64,000 nt of DNA from Ophioderma brevispina (taxonomy: Eukaryota; Echinodermata; Ophiuroidea; Amphilepidida; Ophiodermatidae), in the NCBI GenBank assembly GCA_023653785.1, contig JAMKCH010019889.1, positions 24,128 through 88,127 on the forward strand, written 5' to 3'. Below are positions 12,683 through 24,941 of the stretch, one piece after another. Made by a program: the position numbers and the translations under genes. The notes beneath the pieces are model-generated. The model was not told where the DNA came from and searched no databases. It saw only the letters and a list, made by a program, of their open reading frames with translations. Every line of letters starts with the position of its first letter. Within the stretch, counting starts at the first letter, position 1.

Positions 12683-12957
12683 CCTTATTTTGGGTAGGTT
12701 GTGCCGCCTGATGGTCAAAAATTGAGCCTGAGCTGACTTGAGGCAAAAAAGGGGGTCTCCAGAGCCAATTTCCTAAAATTTCTGAAAATAGCTGCAATTT
12801 TTCCTCAATTTCCAGCTACTTTTTGAGACATTTTGAAGACAATTTAGAATAAAATTTTGGCTTTGGACTGAAATTAGGTCTCTGGAACTGAAATAGTCCT
12901 AAATGGGATCACCCTAACTGAACTTATGGGCAGCACATACCCAATACTCCCAAGTCC
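12683..12957. mobile_element. Short inverted-repeat element with GTGCCGCC-type ends
   Basis: The left side reads TATTTTGGGTAGGTTGTGCC and the right side, on the opposite strand, GTATTGGGTATGTGCTGCCC. The interior is non-coding. The ends resemble the repeat at about 42600, suggesting one dispersed family. No target-site duplication was visible. Confidence 0.5.
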
Positions 12958-13267
12958 AATATAAGAACCCCTTCCAGGCAATTTGATATAATTGGATTTA
13001 TTGACCCATATTTATGGTTAGTTATGAGTTTTCAAAGTATCGGGCAGACATAGTCTCGCCGCAATATTTTAAAACTCATAGCGAGTAAATCAGCCAATTT
13101 TATCATGATTATGTTTTTGGAGGCAATATTTTCTTACACTTGGATCCATACAAACCAACACAATTATGAGGTCATGCTGAGTCGTTAACACTCTGGTATT
13201 TTTGGGCTAAATAAGTCTTAGGACATTGAAACCATCCAAAAGAGTGCGCATACAGGATAATAGAGTA
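12958..13267. other. No recognised feature
   Basis: Short spacer between two inverted-repeat elements; nothing supported. Confidence 0.5.
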
Positions 13268-15109
13268 GGGTCATTCCATTCAAAATTCAACAAGCGGGTA
13301 GCACCAGCACTCCTCATGGAGTTCTTCTCTTTTTTGGTGTATTGAAAATATAGAAAATTTGAGCTCTATACCACTTTTCCTTTTCACGCTACAGCAATTT
13401 TAAATTGAGGGGGTCACCTGAAAACATGATCGGTTGAAATTCAATATAAAGGGCCTTAAGTAAAGAACGACAACCCCTCAGATCCTTCAAACTGGCATTC
13501 TGGATAACCTTTACTGTCATGCAAATATGCGAACAAAAAAAAAATGCACCTTGCCCCAATTGTAAAATTAACAGGGGTCAAAATGGCTCAAAAACCACTC
13601 TGAACCCATACTTTGGGGGGCCATAAGTGAAAAGTAAAGTGATTACAGTGTAACTTTAAAATTTGGCTGGTGAAAGCTAATCTTGAATACTACCCTTGTG
13701 TACAATCTTGTACTATCTCAGCTTATATTGGAAGAATATAACCAGGGTTAAAAAATCTGAATTTCCGGTAAGATAGTTGCATTTCTCACAGATTTCAAAC
13801 TATATCTTATGTATATGTCCCTCCAATGGCCAAGTTTCCCCTCCAAATGGGCCACCCTTTCTTGGGAAGGAGCTCCCCAAATTCCACTTTTTCGAGCCAT
13901 GGATATAACCACGAAAAATGCAAAAAAGGTCCAATTTAAATCCTTGACTTTACCCCCCTAAACCTCAATGTCAGACCTTTCGCACGACAAATTCTGCTTG
14001 AATATGGTTAAGAGGGCCCCCTGCTGAAGTTGTGTGCGAAGTTTCAACATTGTGTCTAACTGCCTTATGTAGGTTAACAGGCTTCAAAAGATCTAAACTT
14101 TCAACTAATATCAGACAAAATTCCCATTGAATGTACACAGAATTCTGAACTTTGCAACCTGGGTATTTAAGTGCAGTTTTAAGACTTTGAATCCAAGTTT
14201 GACCTTGTAGAACTCTAACAATGAAATTGAAATCAATATTATCACCTCATTAGCACCGATCTAGGTATGGACCAAATTTCAGCTTGGTGTCTTGTTTGGT
14301 GAGGAATTTATAATACTTTAATTATCTTAACTGAATTATATAGTAAACAGTGAACTGTGCAAGTTAATACTCAGTTTGCAAAGTTCAGGTTTCCTGTGTG
14401 TTTCAATGGGAATTCTTTCAAAACTGAATTACATGAAGTAGGGCTTTTTGAAGACCAGAAGACACTCAGACACCACAGTGAAACTTGGCAAAAATATTAA
14501 GCAAGGACCCCCCTCAAACATATTTCAGCAGACTTGGTGCAGAATGTCCTGAATTGGTTTTTATTATTGGGGGGGCCAACGTCAGTCAAATTGGACTTTT
14601 GCTTTTTTGCGACATCTATATCTCTTCAAACGAAGCTGATATAAATATAAGGATGTGTACCAAGGTGTCTTTAAGAATTATATCACCACCCCAATTTAAA
14701 AATTTATACCGTTTTACTTTTTGACTTATCCCCCCCCCCAAATTAGGTCGCAAGTGGTTTTTGAGCCATTGTTTGACCCCTGGTACTTTTAAATTGGGGC
14801 AAGGAACATTTTTTTCTGTCACATAATTGATTTGCATGTGCAGCAAAAGCCTATCCAGAATGCAAAGTTTGAAGTATCTGAGGTTTTGTAGTTGTCTTTA
14901 ACTTATGGCCCTCTGAATAGTGAAATTTCCACCGTACATGTTTTTTTTGAGGTGACCCCCCTCAAATTTAAGATTGCTGTAGCTGAAAACGAAAAGAGGT
15001 ACAGAGCTCAAATTTTCATGATTTCAGTTTTCTCAGAATATCTTTCAATACACCAAAAAAGAAAGAGGTGATGTGTACTCGATTTGTTAATTTGGCAGTG
15101 GAATGACCC
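13268..15109. mobile_element. 1.84-kb near-complete palindrome (foldback element)
   Basis: The block begins GGGTCATTCCA and ends TGGAATGACCC. Reading inward, the two arms stay alignable as reverse complements almost to the centre. Paired landmarks include ACCTTGCCCCAATTG (13550s) with CAATTTAAAAG-type sequence near 14790, ATGGCTCAAAAACCACT (13583) with AGTGGTTTTTGAGCCAT (14753), and ATTCCCATTGAA-then-GAACTTTGCAA (14122-14155) with their complements near 14370-14415. Arms are about 900 bases and imperfect; the unpaired centre is about 170 bases (roughly 14180-14350). No transposase frame is present. It could be a foldback transposon or a hairpin-RNA source locus. Confidence 0.85.
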
Positions 15110-15840
15110 AGTTAATTTTTTCTTATATGATGTGGCTCACTTTTGTCAAATTTGACTCTCTCAGATAGAAGTATTGATCGGTTTTAACTTGCTGCAGGCT
15201 TTCCAAAGCACATCATACAGCTCACCCCCTTACTTACAGGTAGGTGGTCATGACTGTTTACATAAGTCTCAGTAGTATTTAACACAGTCACCAGCCAGGC
15301 CCACCTATGCCAATTTTATGCAGCTTCTCAATAGTTATTTGTCACCCTGGGGTGACAAATTTACATATTTATCTTGCCTTAAACTCTATTATTTAATACT
15401 ATTTTAATTAATACAATATAACTCTGAAATACATTTTACCATCGCTTTTCTATTTTCTGGCCTTTTCAGTGCAATTTTATGATAACTGTAATCCATTGTT
15501 AACATTTCTAGCATAATTACATTACAAAAAACAATTTCATATTTTGTAAATGTTATAATTTTATATTATACATTTGGTCTACAATTTGGCCGTTGGGCTT
15601 ACAGAGCTAATTATTACTCCAATCAAAAACAGGTTAAATTTTTTTTCTGTATTAACATTGCCTATTAGCATTCACTTGACCTTTGCTCTAAGAAACAAAC
15701 ATAAGTTTTTTTTATTGATAGGAATATCTACTGGGTCTGCGCTTAGGGTAAACTTAACGAGCTTTAGGATTAACCCTTTACAAGCGTCCCATCCCTATTT
15801 CTTTCATTTACCACTGCCCACTTGATCTCTACCCACAGGT
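15110..15840. other. No recognised feature
   Basis: AT-rich spacer between two large inverted-repeat elements. A small GTCACC...GGTGAC inverted pair lies near 15341-15358. Confidence 0.45.
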
Positions 15841-15853
15841 GGGGGGGGGGGGG
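15841..15853. repeat. Poly-G tract
   Basis: Thirteen consecutive G residues abut the left end of the inverted-repeat element that starts at 15856. Similar C or G tracts recur in the window, for example near 23238, 27307, 32148, 38040, 38927 and 39509. Confidence 0.9.
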
Positions 15854-15855
15854 TT

Positions 15856-17621
15856 GTATAGGCTATCTCCCTGCTCGAACGTGAGGAAACAGGAAATTGC
15901 TCGGCGGCCCTTTTGCTCTACCCAAGAACCCGTTCGTGTACGTACAAGGGATAGGGAAACTACGGAACAAGGACAGAATTAGGCTGATTAATTGCGCGTT
16001 GTCAAGGTTTGTCAATTACTGGTTTTGAATTTTCGAGTTATGTTTAGGGTATGTTCGAACAAAATATGATTCAAACTGTTTTAAAAAGTCTTTAAAATGC
16101 CATATTTCAGGTTTTCAGCTCACATACACAAGTGTTCCCATGCAGTAATTGCTTTGACTAGTATTCACAGATTATAGTATTATTATCCTACTTCCTTTGT
16201 TTCCGAGTTAAATACCCCCAGCAATGACTTGGTAAGCTCTCCAAGGAGAAGTAGTATTGATCTCTTTTTACAGGCTTTAAGAAGAATTTGGGCATGCCGT
16301 TCTATTTTAAACAATATTATTAATAAGATACTTGGAATGATAATTGCCTGGGGGTTCTGAATTTTGTCGGGGGAACCAAGCTCGTTACTAAATACTGATC
16401 AGCAAAATTTAAAACCAGAGTGTGTAATGTTCTTGCAGTAGGGCCTATAGCAAAAGTGTAACTTTTTTGTATAAGTGGCTTCAGCTAGCAACACATGTTT
16501 ATAGATTGAAAGTTACATTATTATGAATGATCAAAACAACTGATTTGCATGACTATTTCTAGTTAATAAAAGACACTTTTTTGACTAATTTAATATTCTC
16601 AGGTATCTTTAAAGAAGGTATTTTAGTCACGTAGTGACAGCTCCCACAAGGGGTATAATTTTACTGCAAATTGGTCCCCTTATTTACAAAACCTGGAAAA
16701 CTAGTATGATTTCACCAAAAAACGGGCTCCGGTAGACTGACGTTAGGGCGTTATTTTCACTGAACAATGGTCTTGTTAGCCTTTTCGGGGTCAAGTTCAG
16801 AAACCCTGGAATGAGCAAGCCACCCGTACCCCTCCACGCCCCCCATCCCCCATCGGAAATCTCGCGTTGCAAAAAAAAAGATAATGCACGGCAGTCTATG
16901 GGGCCGTATATACTGCACAAAATCATTGTTTTTTAAATCAACTTGGAAATTTTAAAATTGGAAGGAACTGAAAAGTTTTGGTACTTGACGTTGGGATTTA
17001 TAAGCTAGTATAGTGAAAATGGTTTGTGATAAATGTAAAAATCACAAGCTATCCCTTACGCCTAATTGTGATCCATTTTAATGTTCCAGCGAAAGAATCA
17101 TGATTTAAAGAAGAATGCTATATTCCCGTGGAGTTAGTATAGCATGTTAGGCACAGCATATAGTCTAGGGTAGTACAGTGAATTAGTACAGACAGTTTTA
17201 GTATGTACAGGGTATAGGCTACGACGTCTGTACACCCTACCATATCAACGGGGACTTAGGTCCTTTTTATTAATTATTTATCCGTCACAACCCTACTCCA
17301 CCTGCTCACCACATCATTCTTTTCCCCTCATTCCCCATCCTATAATCGGTACGCAAAATTGCTAGAATACATTCGTTTACTTCTACTCACAGTTAATTCG
17401 CCAAAACGGGCAGGCAAAACATACATTCATACAAAATTGGCAAACGCTGATATTTTTTAGATATATTGACCAGGAAGTACTTATAAGGCATACATGTATA
17501 CTCATCCATGAAAACCCGTGCAAACCGAGGAAGTTTGTGGGTTAGAGCAAAAGGGACGCTGTTGCAAAACTTCCAGTTTCCTCACCGGCTCGCTATTCAA
17601 TCGAGTGGAGACAGCCTATAC
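15856..17621. mobile_element. 1.77-kb element with ~70-80-bp terminal inverted repeats
   Basis: The left end GTATAGGCTATCTCC and right end GGAGACAGCCTATAC are inverted. Matching inward: GTGAGGAAACAGGAA with TTCCAGTTTCCTCAC, and CCCTTTTGCTCTACCC with GGGTTAGAGCAAAAGGG. The right arm carries about 15 extra bases. Interior frames such as the minus one at 16684-16926 show no transposase motif, so it looks non-autonomous. I could not define a target-site duplication. Confidence 0.75.
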
Positions 17622-20600
17622 AGTGTTAGAGATCAGTGCCACTGCCCCACCTAAGTACATGCATAATGGGGGAGGAAGACACATTGGTAGATAGAGAAAA
17701 TGAATTGATCTTAAACCATGCAAGTTACACTATATCATTCAGATACAATCCCCTGGGAAGGAAAGCAATAAAAAACTTATCAAATAAGGGCTTAAAAACA
17801 ATTACTGCAAATGCTACAAAACATTATTCAGTTCTCAGGCCCAGGCTTCATGGCATCAGAGTAGGAAAATTATGAAGGATCACAGTTAAATCAGGTCCGC
17901 TGCAACCATAAATTTTATACACAAACTTCTTTGTGTGTTGGGATCATTTTTCAAATGACACCCTCAAAAACTTTGAACCTCCGGACTAGCAGACATTGTA
18001 ACAATTAACGTACAAAAGGTTTGAGATTGATTAACCATATGTTGACAGACCGACAGGGGGACCCCTGAAACGGGATTCTAAGTGCAGCAAATGGAGCCTT
18101 AAGGAGAGGGGGCCAGACAAAGTTTGTACAGGTGGTCAATTTTTAAATGGATCCAATCTATTGAAAAGTTTATGCCATGTTTTTTTCTAACCACAAGTAA
18201 AGGCAAGAGTATAGTTTGTACTATCTACAATGTAAAGTTTCAAAGGGAGGACCATTTTTTGGTACAATTTACAAATTTGGTATCAACATAAAGCTGCTTT
18301 ATTTACGAAACAGTTACCAATGATCTTCCCCATCATTTTTTATACTTAGAATAATAATCACCCATTACGCGTAAAAAGACGTTTCCAAATAAAGTAACAA
18401 CACCCGGCCACACCTGTCGAAGTAACCTGTTAGTCGGTTTGCACTAGGGACCACGAGCATGTGAAAACACTGCGAGGCCGAAGCACACACCGTAAGTGCC
18501 ATGCATTTTGAACAGTTGTTGAAAAAGAAATCCCCCAACATAATTTGTTACTTGAGGGGCACATTAATTTGATCGGTATTCAATCGTAAGTAAGTAAAAT
18601 TTGTTGTTATTTGTGCGAGATTAGAACTTATATGACTGTATTAAGCGAGCAATCATGAATTAATCACAGCAAGTGCGTAATCAAAAATCACGGCATCCTG
18701 TAAATTTTTCGGGATCAATTGACAGATATCAGCAGATTACGTAAGTTAAGCCTTTATGTCTCATTTTGAACATTTAAAAGCTTTCATTTCTCTCTGCACT
18801 TTTTTTGCACTTAGAGGATATTGTGTTACATACCATTACAAAGGTTTTTTTACCGCATGTTAGCGCTTTATTAACAAAGCGAAAGGCTTTCTAACCCTCA
18901 CCCACCCCTCAAAAATACGACTGGCAGCTTATGCGGTACCTTGCCTGTCATGATCACGCCCGCCGTTGTGTTGCACAACAGATACTCCAGCGCGTAGCCA
19001 TTACGCCTATGCGCCGTGGTCTTCGCCGTGTGGTTCATGTTTCAGCTCATGTCAGCGCTTCTACCGGAATTACAATTCCAAAGCTTTTCAGACCAAATCC
19101 ATATTCACCAGAATCTTGGCCATGGAATGATGTGCAGAAATTATTCTTGAAAGAACAGTAGTGCACAAACACTGACAATTAAATACCAAATAGGAGTTCG
19201 GTCGACTGCAATCCGGACCGGCACTCCTACAGCTAAACCGTGGCACCTACGAAAAATACGCGACGTACAGTCTCAGATTTGCAAAAATCTACACGAAAAT
19301 TCTCGTGCTATTTTGTCTAAATGCTTGATTTTATTGACTAAATATTTAACAAAGAATTTTAATTACCAATTCAAAAGTTCTCGCTCCAGCAAAACGGTCA
19401 TGGTTATTTCCCTTGGCATTATTTGCTACTATTTCTTGGTCGTCCCAGCTTGTACCTCGCATTCTCCTTCCCCAAAATCTAAACCCCCATGTCTATCGAA
19501 CTTACTCTGAGCGTCCACACACAAAAGCCACTTCAAACCACTATATGCCATCTCCATTTCAAATTCTCAATAATCCATTTTTTGTAAAAGTACAAAAAAT
19601 GACCCCACCTGTGACAGATTTAAGACCGCGGTAGTGAGCGTCCGCACCTATCACGTATGCAGTCTGCAGTGCGGCAACCGGAAGTGCCGGGAGTAAACAG
19701 GCCCATGACGTCACGCATTAAACATCCCATGTAGGAAGTCTCCGCCCGTTTCTAAGTTGCCTTCTTATGACCAATTAATATGGCTCCAATTTAACATGTT
19801 GAAGTGTGAGAATAAAGTTATTTTTGTCTATTGTGCTTCTAATTACATGTTACGAATGTAAATAATAACTACGACTGGTTTCTAAACGATGTCCTGCCCT
19901 TTAAGAGTTATAGGCTAAAAAAGCAAAATCAATTCAGTTGTACAGGATCAAATTTTCAAGTTGCTCCGATATAGATAAAAAATGGTGCAAAATTATTAAC
20001 AAAGTTCATAGGATTAAACTAACAATAGTTTTAAAACTAGCTAAAATACTTAGTTCCGAAGTGGTTGTAGGGGGCACAGCAGCAAATGTCCAATGCAGTC
20101 AATGGGGCTGATATTGTTTCCCCACTTCTTAAGCAAGCATCTGAGACACTCAAACTATTCCTTATTTTGATCCTATGACTCCACCAATAATTTGCCCTGT
20201 ATTTAAAATACTGTGTTAAAAGGTTTTAAAAATTGACCTATTTGACCTCTAATCCTATGGCCAATTTTATATTTGAGGGCACCCACCTTTGAATCATATT
20301 AGTAAGGCGTAAGGGGTCAAGTTGGCTAAAATTCCGGTATGCGTACTTACCAAATAGAAAAGGCCAACTCGACCAATGGGGACTGCCTAGTTGAGTTCAC
20401 GAAAATTTGGGTGGGTAGGTACTATTAACAGTCGGCCAACTCTACTCTCCGCGTCAGCACTTCACAGCACAGTAAATAAATATCCTTGATAATCATTTTC
20501 CGTATACATATCAGGGCATCTGTGCTGTCGTGCACCCTCCCTGGTGGTGCCGCCCCTGCTCTGCACGGTCCAGTGAAGGGGAAGTTACGATGTCTACCCC

Positions 20601-21550
20601 CCCATGCATGACAATTTGATATGCTTTAGTTTTGAAACATACCCCCACACACAACCACACCCAACACACCAGGCGGAAAACAAACTTGGGCTCATACGAT
20701 ATGGTACACAGCAGAGAAGATGCTATGGTACACACCGTAGAGCTGCACACCAACACGTTGTTGCAACATCATTATTCTGCCACAGTTCGGGCCCAGGACC
20801 TTGCATGACGCGTGACTGTTCTGGCCACCAGTTCAGCATTCAATATACGAGGATAGGAATACACAGGCCTACACGCCTATTCCACGGGAATGAATATGGA
20901 TGCACTGGGTTTCGGGTTGGGTTTGATTTCTTGACCTTCTTGAACACTGATATAACCATATGATATTTTAACCTAAAATAGTGTTGAGAAGTCAACCGGC
21001 CTGCAATGATTCCATGATCGTACCTAGAATCAGGATCAGTTCATTTCATAGTAATACAAACGTTAAATGACCATTCACAATGTCAATAATTTTACACAAA
21101 CCGAAGCAGCTCATACATTATCGAGAATTTGGGTAGGTACGCATGTATAACGGCAGTTTGCCAGCTCTTAACTCATGTTGCGTTAGTAAGCCTTTTATAT
21201 GATCCTTATAGAACACAAACACCAAGATTCACAAGCTAGTATTCCTTCAGAACTAGTCAGTGAAATATCACCCATTCAGATTGATAAGAAACGTCTGATC
21301 TTTTATTAAAATATAATGTAGTAATAGTGACAGGGAATTTATTTTAGGAAAAATCTCAAATGTACATCTATGAAATCCAAAAAATTTAGTAACGTGAATA
21401 CTCATCAAATCAAAAAATCGGTTGTCTTTGTGAAATACTTCCTTAATGTAATAAATGTTGGAAAATCTTGACAAATCAATTGACCGATATGACCCCTGTA
21501 CAACATGTGAAAAACCATATGACTACACTTTTCAAAGTAAAACATTGGCT
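17622..21550. other. No recognised gene; weak dispersed similarities
   Basis: I see no supported exon. Two passages, near 20400-20446 and 21124-21170, share AATTTGGGTAGGTAC-like sequence followed by a CAACTCT or CAGCTCT word and may be old copies of one repeat. The 119-codon plus-strand frame at 20604-20963 is histidine-rich chance sequence with no family signature. Confidence 0.4.
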
Positions 21551-21825
21551 GGTATTCGAAAGAGCGTTAATTTTAGTCCTGGGTTTTAAACCAGGTTGAG
21601 TCCTACATGAGGGACCCTTTTTTTTCTTTCAAAAATATGTGGAACGTTAAATGTAACAGGTGAGAAAATTCCTCATGAATGGGCCGCTTCGGCCCATCTA
21701 TTAGGAATTTCTTCTCCACCCGTACAGCATATTTTTAGAGATGTTGGAAGGAAAAAAAAGTCCATCATGTAGGACTAACCCTGGTTAAACTCAGGTTTTA
21801 AGTTAGACGTCCCTTTCAAATACCA
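21551..21825. mobile_element. 275-bp palindromic MITE
   Basis: The element begins GGTATTCGAAAG and ends CTTTCAAATACC. The arms pair almost throughout: AGTCCTACATGAGGGAC (21600s) pairs with GTCCATCATGTAGGACT (21760s), GAGAAAATTCCT with AGGAATTTCTTC, and the centre is the stem GGGCCGCTTCGGCCC near 21680-21694. No coding capacity. A transcript would make one long hairpin. Confidence 0.85.
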
Positions 21826-22869
21826 AACTAAAGTGTTTTCCCCTGGCATTGACCAAATAGGACTTTGCACTGATATACAGGCTACCATGGAACTCTGATA
21901 CTTTACAAAAACACTTCCTCTTCCACAGGGCAAAAGCTAAGCTTGCAAATGCTGACGGAAAAGCAGGGGGGAAATATTGTAAGAAATGCAGCATCCTGCT
22001 CAAGAAGGAGGAAATGTGTCAAAAACTAGCAATATTCACTATTTATTGAGTAGCCTACTTACAGACTTCAGCTAAATATATAATTTAACATGCTCAGTTA
22101 TTGCACTATATGCATACACGACACGTTTTAGTAGTGTTACTTTCGATCTTGGGATGGTGACTTTGGTTTATTAATATTCTTCTATCTACATTGAAGTTGC
22201 CTTTCTTGATGGTGTTGTAGAGCAAAAAAAAAATTATAAAAGAATTAAAATTAAAAGATTACTTGCCAAACTATGGGCAATATGAGCAGATGTGTTTCTT
22301 TCATTGCACACCATATGCTACTGTGTCGTAGACAGAAATTACAAAACTTGACAAAACTCTTTTTGAATAGATGATCCAATCTGCTGATAAAGATCAAGCA
22401 AACATACAATATATATTCTATTTCTCTACCTCCGTGCAGTGATGTCAGCCTTGACGCAGCTTTTATGCACGCGTCAAGATATGTCGTCTTTAAGCGCGCG
22501 TGTAACAACATTGTCACTTTAAGCCAGCGCACATGGTTACTGGAGCAACCAACAAATCTTGTGCTGACGTCAATGCATGGAGGTAGGAAAATGTAGTATA
22601 GACCATTGCTTTGGATGGAATAAAAATCTCAACTTGTTTAGGGTAAGGGTGTGACAAACAATGTAGTGAATCATAGGGTGCATTACACACATCTATATTC
22701 GCTGATGTAGAGCACGTTAGAATAAGACCGTTGCCAAGTCAACTGGCTCATGCTTACTTTGGTTCGAGCCACTGATCACATTGATCCCAACACAAATCCT
22801 ATGGCATATCATTATTCGGAACAGGTGCATGAGCCAAAGTGTGAACCAGTAACCAACAGGGGTGAATTT
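21826..22869. other. No recognised feature
   Basis: Nothing supported. The 93-codon minus-strand frame at 22251-22532 has no recognised domain. Confidence 0.4.
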
Positions 22870-23175
22870 GGGGGGGCACTCGGCACACACCCCCTATTAC
22901 AGAGCAAAGGGCGGTCAGCACCGCACATGGCGCCAGTTGTACTGTAGATCTATAAGAATGGCTTTTTATGCACAGGGCACCCTGTAGATCTCAAAAAATG
23001 GTGGTACAGGGGTCGGGCACCATGTAGATGTAGACTAATGATTCTGCTTGGGCGCTCAGGCGGATGAATAATTTCAACCCGACCAAAGAAATATTTTGGT
23101 CTAGATACCTGGCAAGCACGTCGAGCCGGAAAATTTGGCGCCCCCTCTATTGAGAAATCCTGGATCCACCCTGAT
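22870..23175. repeat. Repeat fragment with GGCGCCCCC and CTGTAGAT words
   Basis: The stretch holds GGGCACCCTGTAGAT and GGGCACCATGTAGAT in tandem, and ends with GGCGCCCCCTCTATTGAG and GGATCCACC. A related GGCGCCACTTTCATTGAG word occurs at about 32530, so it is likely dispersed. Ends are not defined. Confidence 0.4.
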
Positions 23176-24506
23176 ACAGGATACTAATGTGCACTACATC
23201 TAATCAGATGATTAAATATTGTGTAAATATTTTAAATCCCCCCCCCCCAAAAAAAAATCTGAAACAAAGGTCTACACAATTCAGAATGTGCCTGAATAAC
23301 ATGCATTTTGCAGTAGACTAATTTCCCTTACTAAGATCCTTTATTAAAATAGACAGGAGAAAATATTCAAAAGATATCATTTTCCCCTAATTTTCTTGCT
23401 TGTTTATGGGGGAACCAAATGAGAATATTTTCAACATTTATTGGAAGATAAAGCAGAAAAGACTACAGAAGTTTTTAAAAGTCTGTAGATATTATTTAAG
23501 TGTTTTCAAAATTTAAAACAACACATTACTTTATTGTTTAAACATAACAGATTTTATGATTAAAACACATTAATCACTCATTTTTTAAGTATACAATGTT
23601 GCAAAATAAAGCAGAAACACAAAAAGTCATCAACAGAAAAATTAATTGATTTTACAAGCAATAGAAACACAGTAGAAACGGGTATATACGCGTATCCTAC
23701 AATTTCAATCTGTAAACTCTTATTTTACTTTTCTTAGGTTCAATCACTTCAGACCTTTTTAGGTAGTTTAACATTACAAGATATGGGAAAGTACAGATAT
23801 CGGGGGCATCAACTTCTACAGTGTCCCTTTAATGACCACTTGTGCACTATTGCCCTTGTCAAACTAGTGTGTTCAAACAATAAGTGTTTGGGAAAGGAAC
23901 CCATTTCAAACTAAAAACACTTTGAACCAGACTTAAAAGGATGAACTTAATAATCGGGTTGAAAGTGCATATCTGTTTTACCTGTTTACATCCTACGTTA
24001 CAGCTTACTTGCAATTTTTCCCTTAGGTGAATGGAAAAAGGTTTAAACAAGAATTGTCTTTAAAAAAGACAAGCATCGCTGAGCTAGTGTTTGACAGGGG
24101 GTAGGACATGCCAACCTAACAGCAACAGCGAATTCAAAATCTAAGGGAAATTTGAATAATTAACGTCTTTCAATTGTATGCAAGTTTTTCAAACACCATG
24201 GAACAATTCCAGCATCCATTATTATTTGTTATTGCAGTATGTGGCATTTTGCCTTTTGATAACGAGTTGAAATGAAACATTTGTTACAGACATGAGATCT
24301 GTGTAATACTCTATTTGATAGGTTAACCTATCTGCGTTATAGGTGATATAGTTCGTGGAAGATCTCCATGTAAAAGATATCTACATCTAGATGTCATTAT
24401 ATGGAGTGTATTAGAAATAATGTTTGAATATAAGTAAGTACCTTCAAACATAGGATGTAATAAATTTTTGACATTCCAGTTTGTACTTGAAGAACTACAG
24501 ATTGAA
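23176..24506. other. No recognised feature
   Basis: Very AT-rich with a poly-C run near 23239. No supported gene. Confidence 0.45.
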
Positions 24507-24941
24507 TTAAAATATGAGCGCAATTACTGTACACTGTCTACCAGCAACAGACCCAAAAATCAACATATTTCCTTGTTGGTAAGGTACACATACAAGTGTC
24601 TCATATTCAGTTATTTCCTGGCTTTCTTTCACTGTGGTCAATGTACACATTGCATTGGCAAAGTTAATGCATAAATATAACATTAACTCATCAACAGTTG
24701 CAAAAAATACGGAATGATAATGTCCACTCTCACTAAGAACATTAATTTCAGAATAGTCCACAACGATCAAAACATAAGTTCCATTAGAATTAACGATGAG
24801 AGGTAATGTTACGCATTCTATAGTTAACAACATTTGTCGAAACACGTTTGTACTTCTCACAGCTTCTCTAACACAAGTTTGCAAAGGTCGTTGACTTCTA
24901 TTTGCAGTGTTTTCATTTTGGCAAATTGAAACTGTCAACAT
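24507..24941 (-). pseudogene. Degenerate OTU/C76-like cysteine-protease domain fragment
   Basis: This 144-codon frame is the longest in the window. Residues roughly 20-95 resemble the C-terminal half of the protease-like domain often found in large mobile-element proteins: an LLTI strand (about 38-41), a GTYVLIVVDYSE stretch (about 54-65) where relatives have an aspartate-serine-histidine motif, then VFFATVDELMLYL. Near the C-terminus, GSVAGRQC (about 129-136) resembles the catalytic-cysteine segment that normally begins this domain, as if a second unit follows. The catalytic histidine position appears lost, and stop codons follow immediately in the same frame. The assignment is by pattern recognition only. 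It could instead be a host exon of unknown function. Confidence 0.4.

Noticed and set aside
18931..19161. 76-codon plus-strand frame with Arg-rich peptide
   Set aside because: It looks mildly protein-like, but no histone, ribosomal or other family motif is present and no splice context supports it.
20604..20963. 119-codon plus-strand frame
   Set aside because: Histidine- and threonine-rich, no motif, overlaps an opposite frame, no splice or start support.
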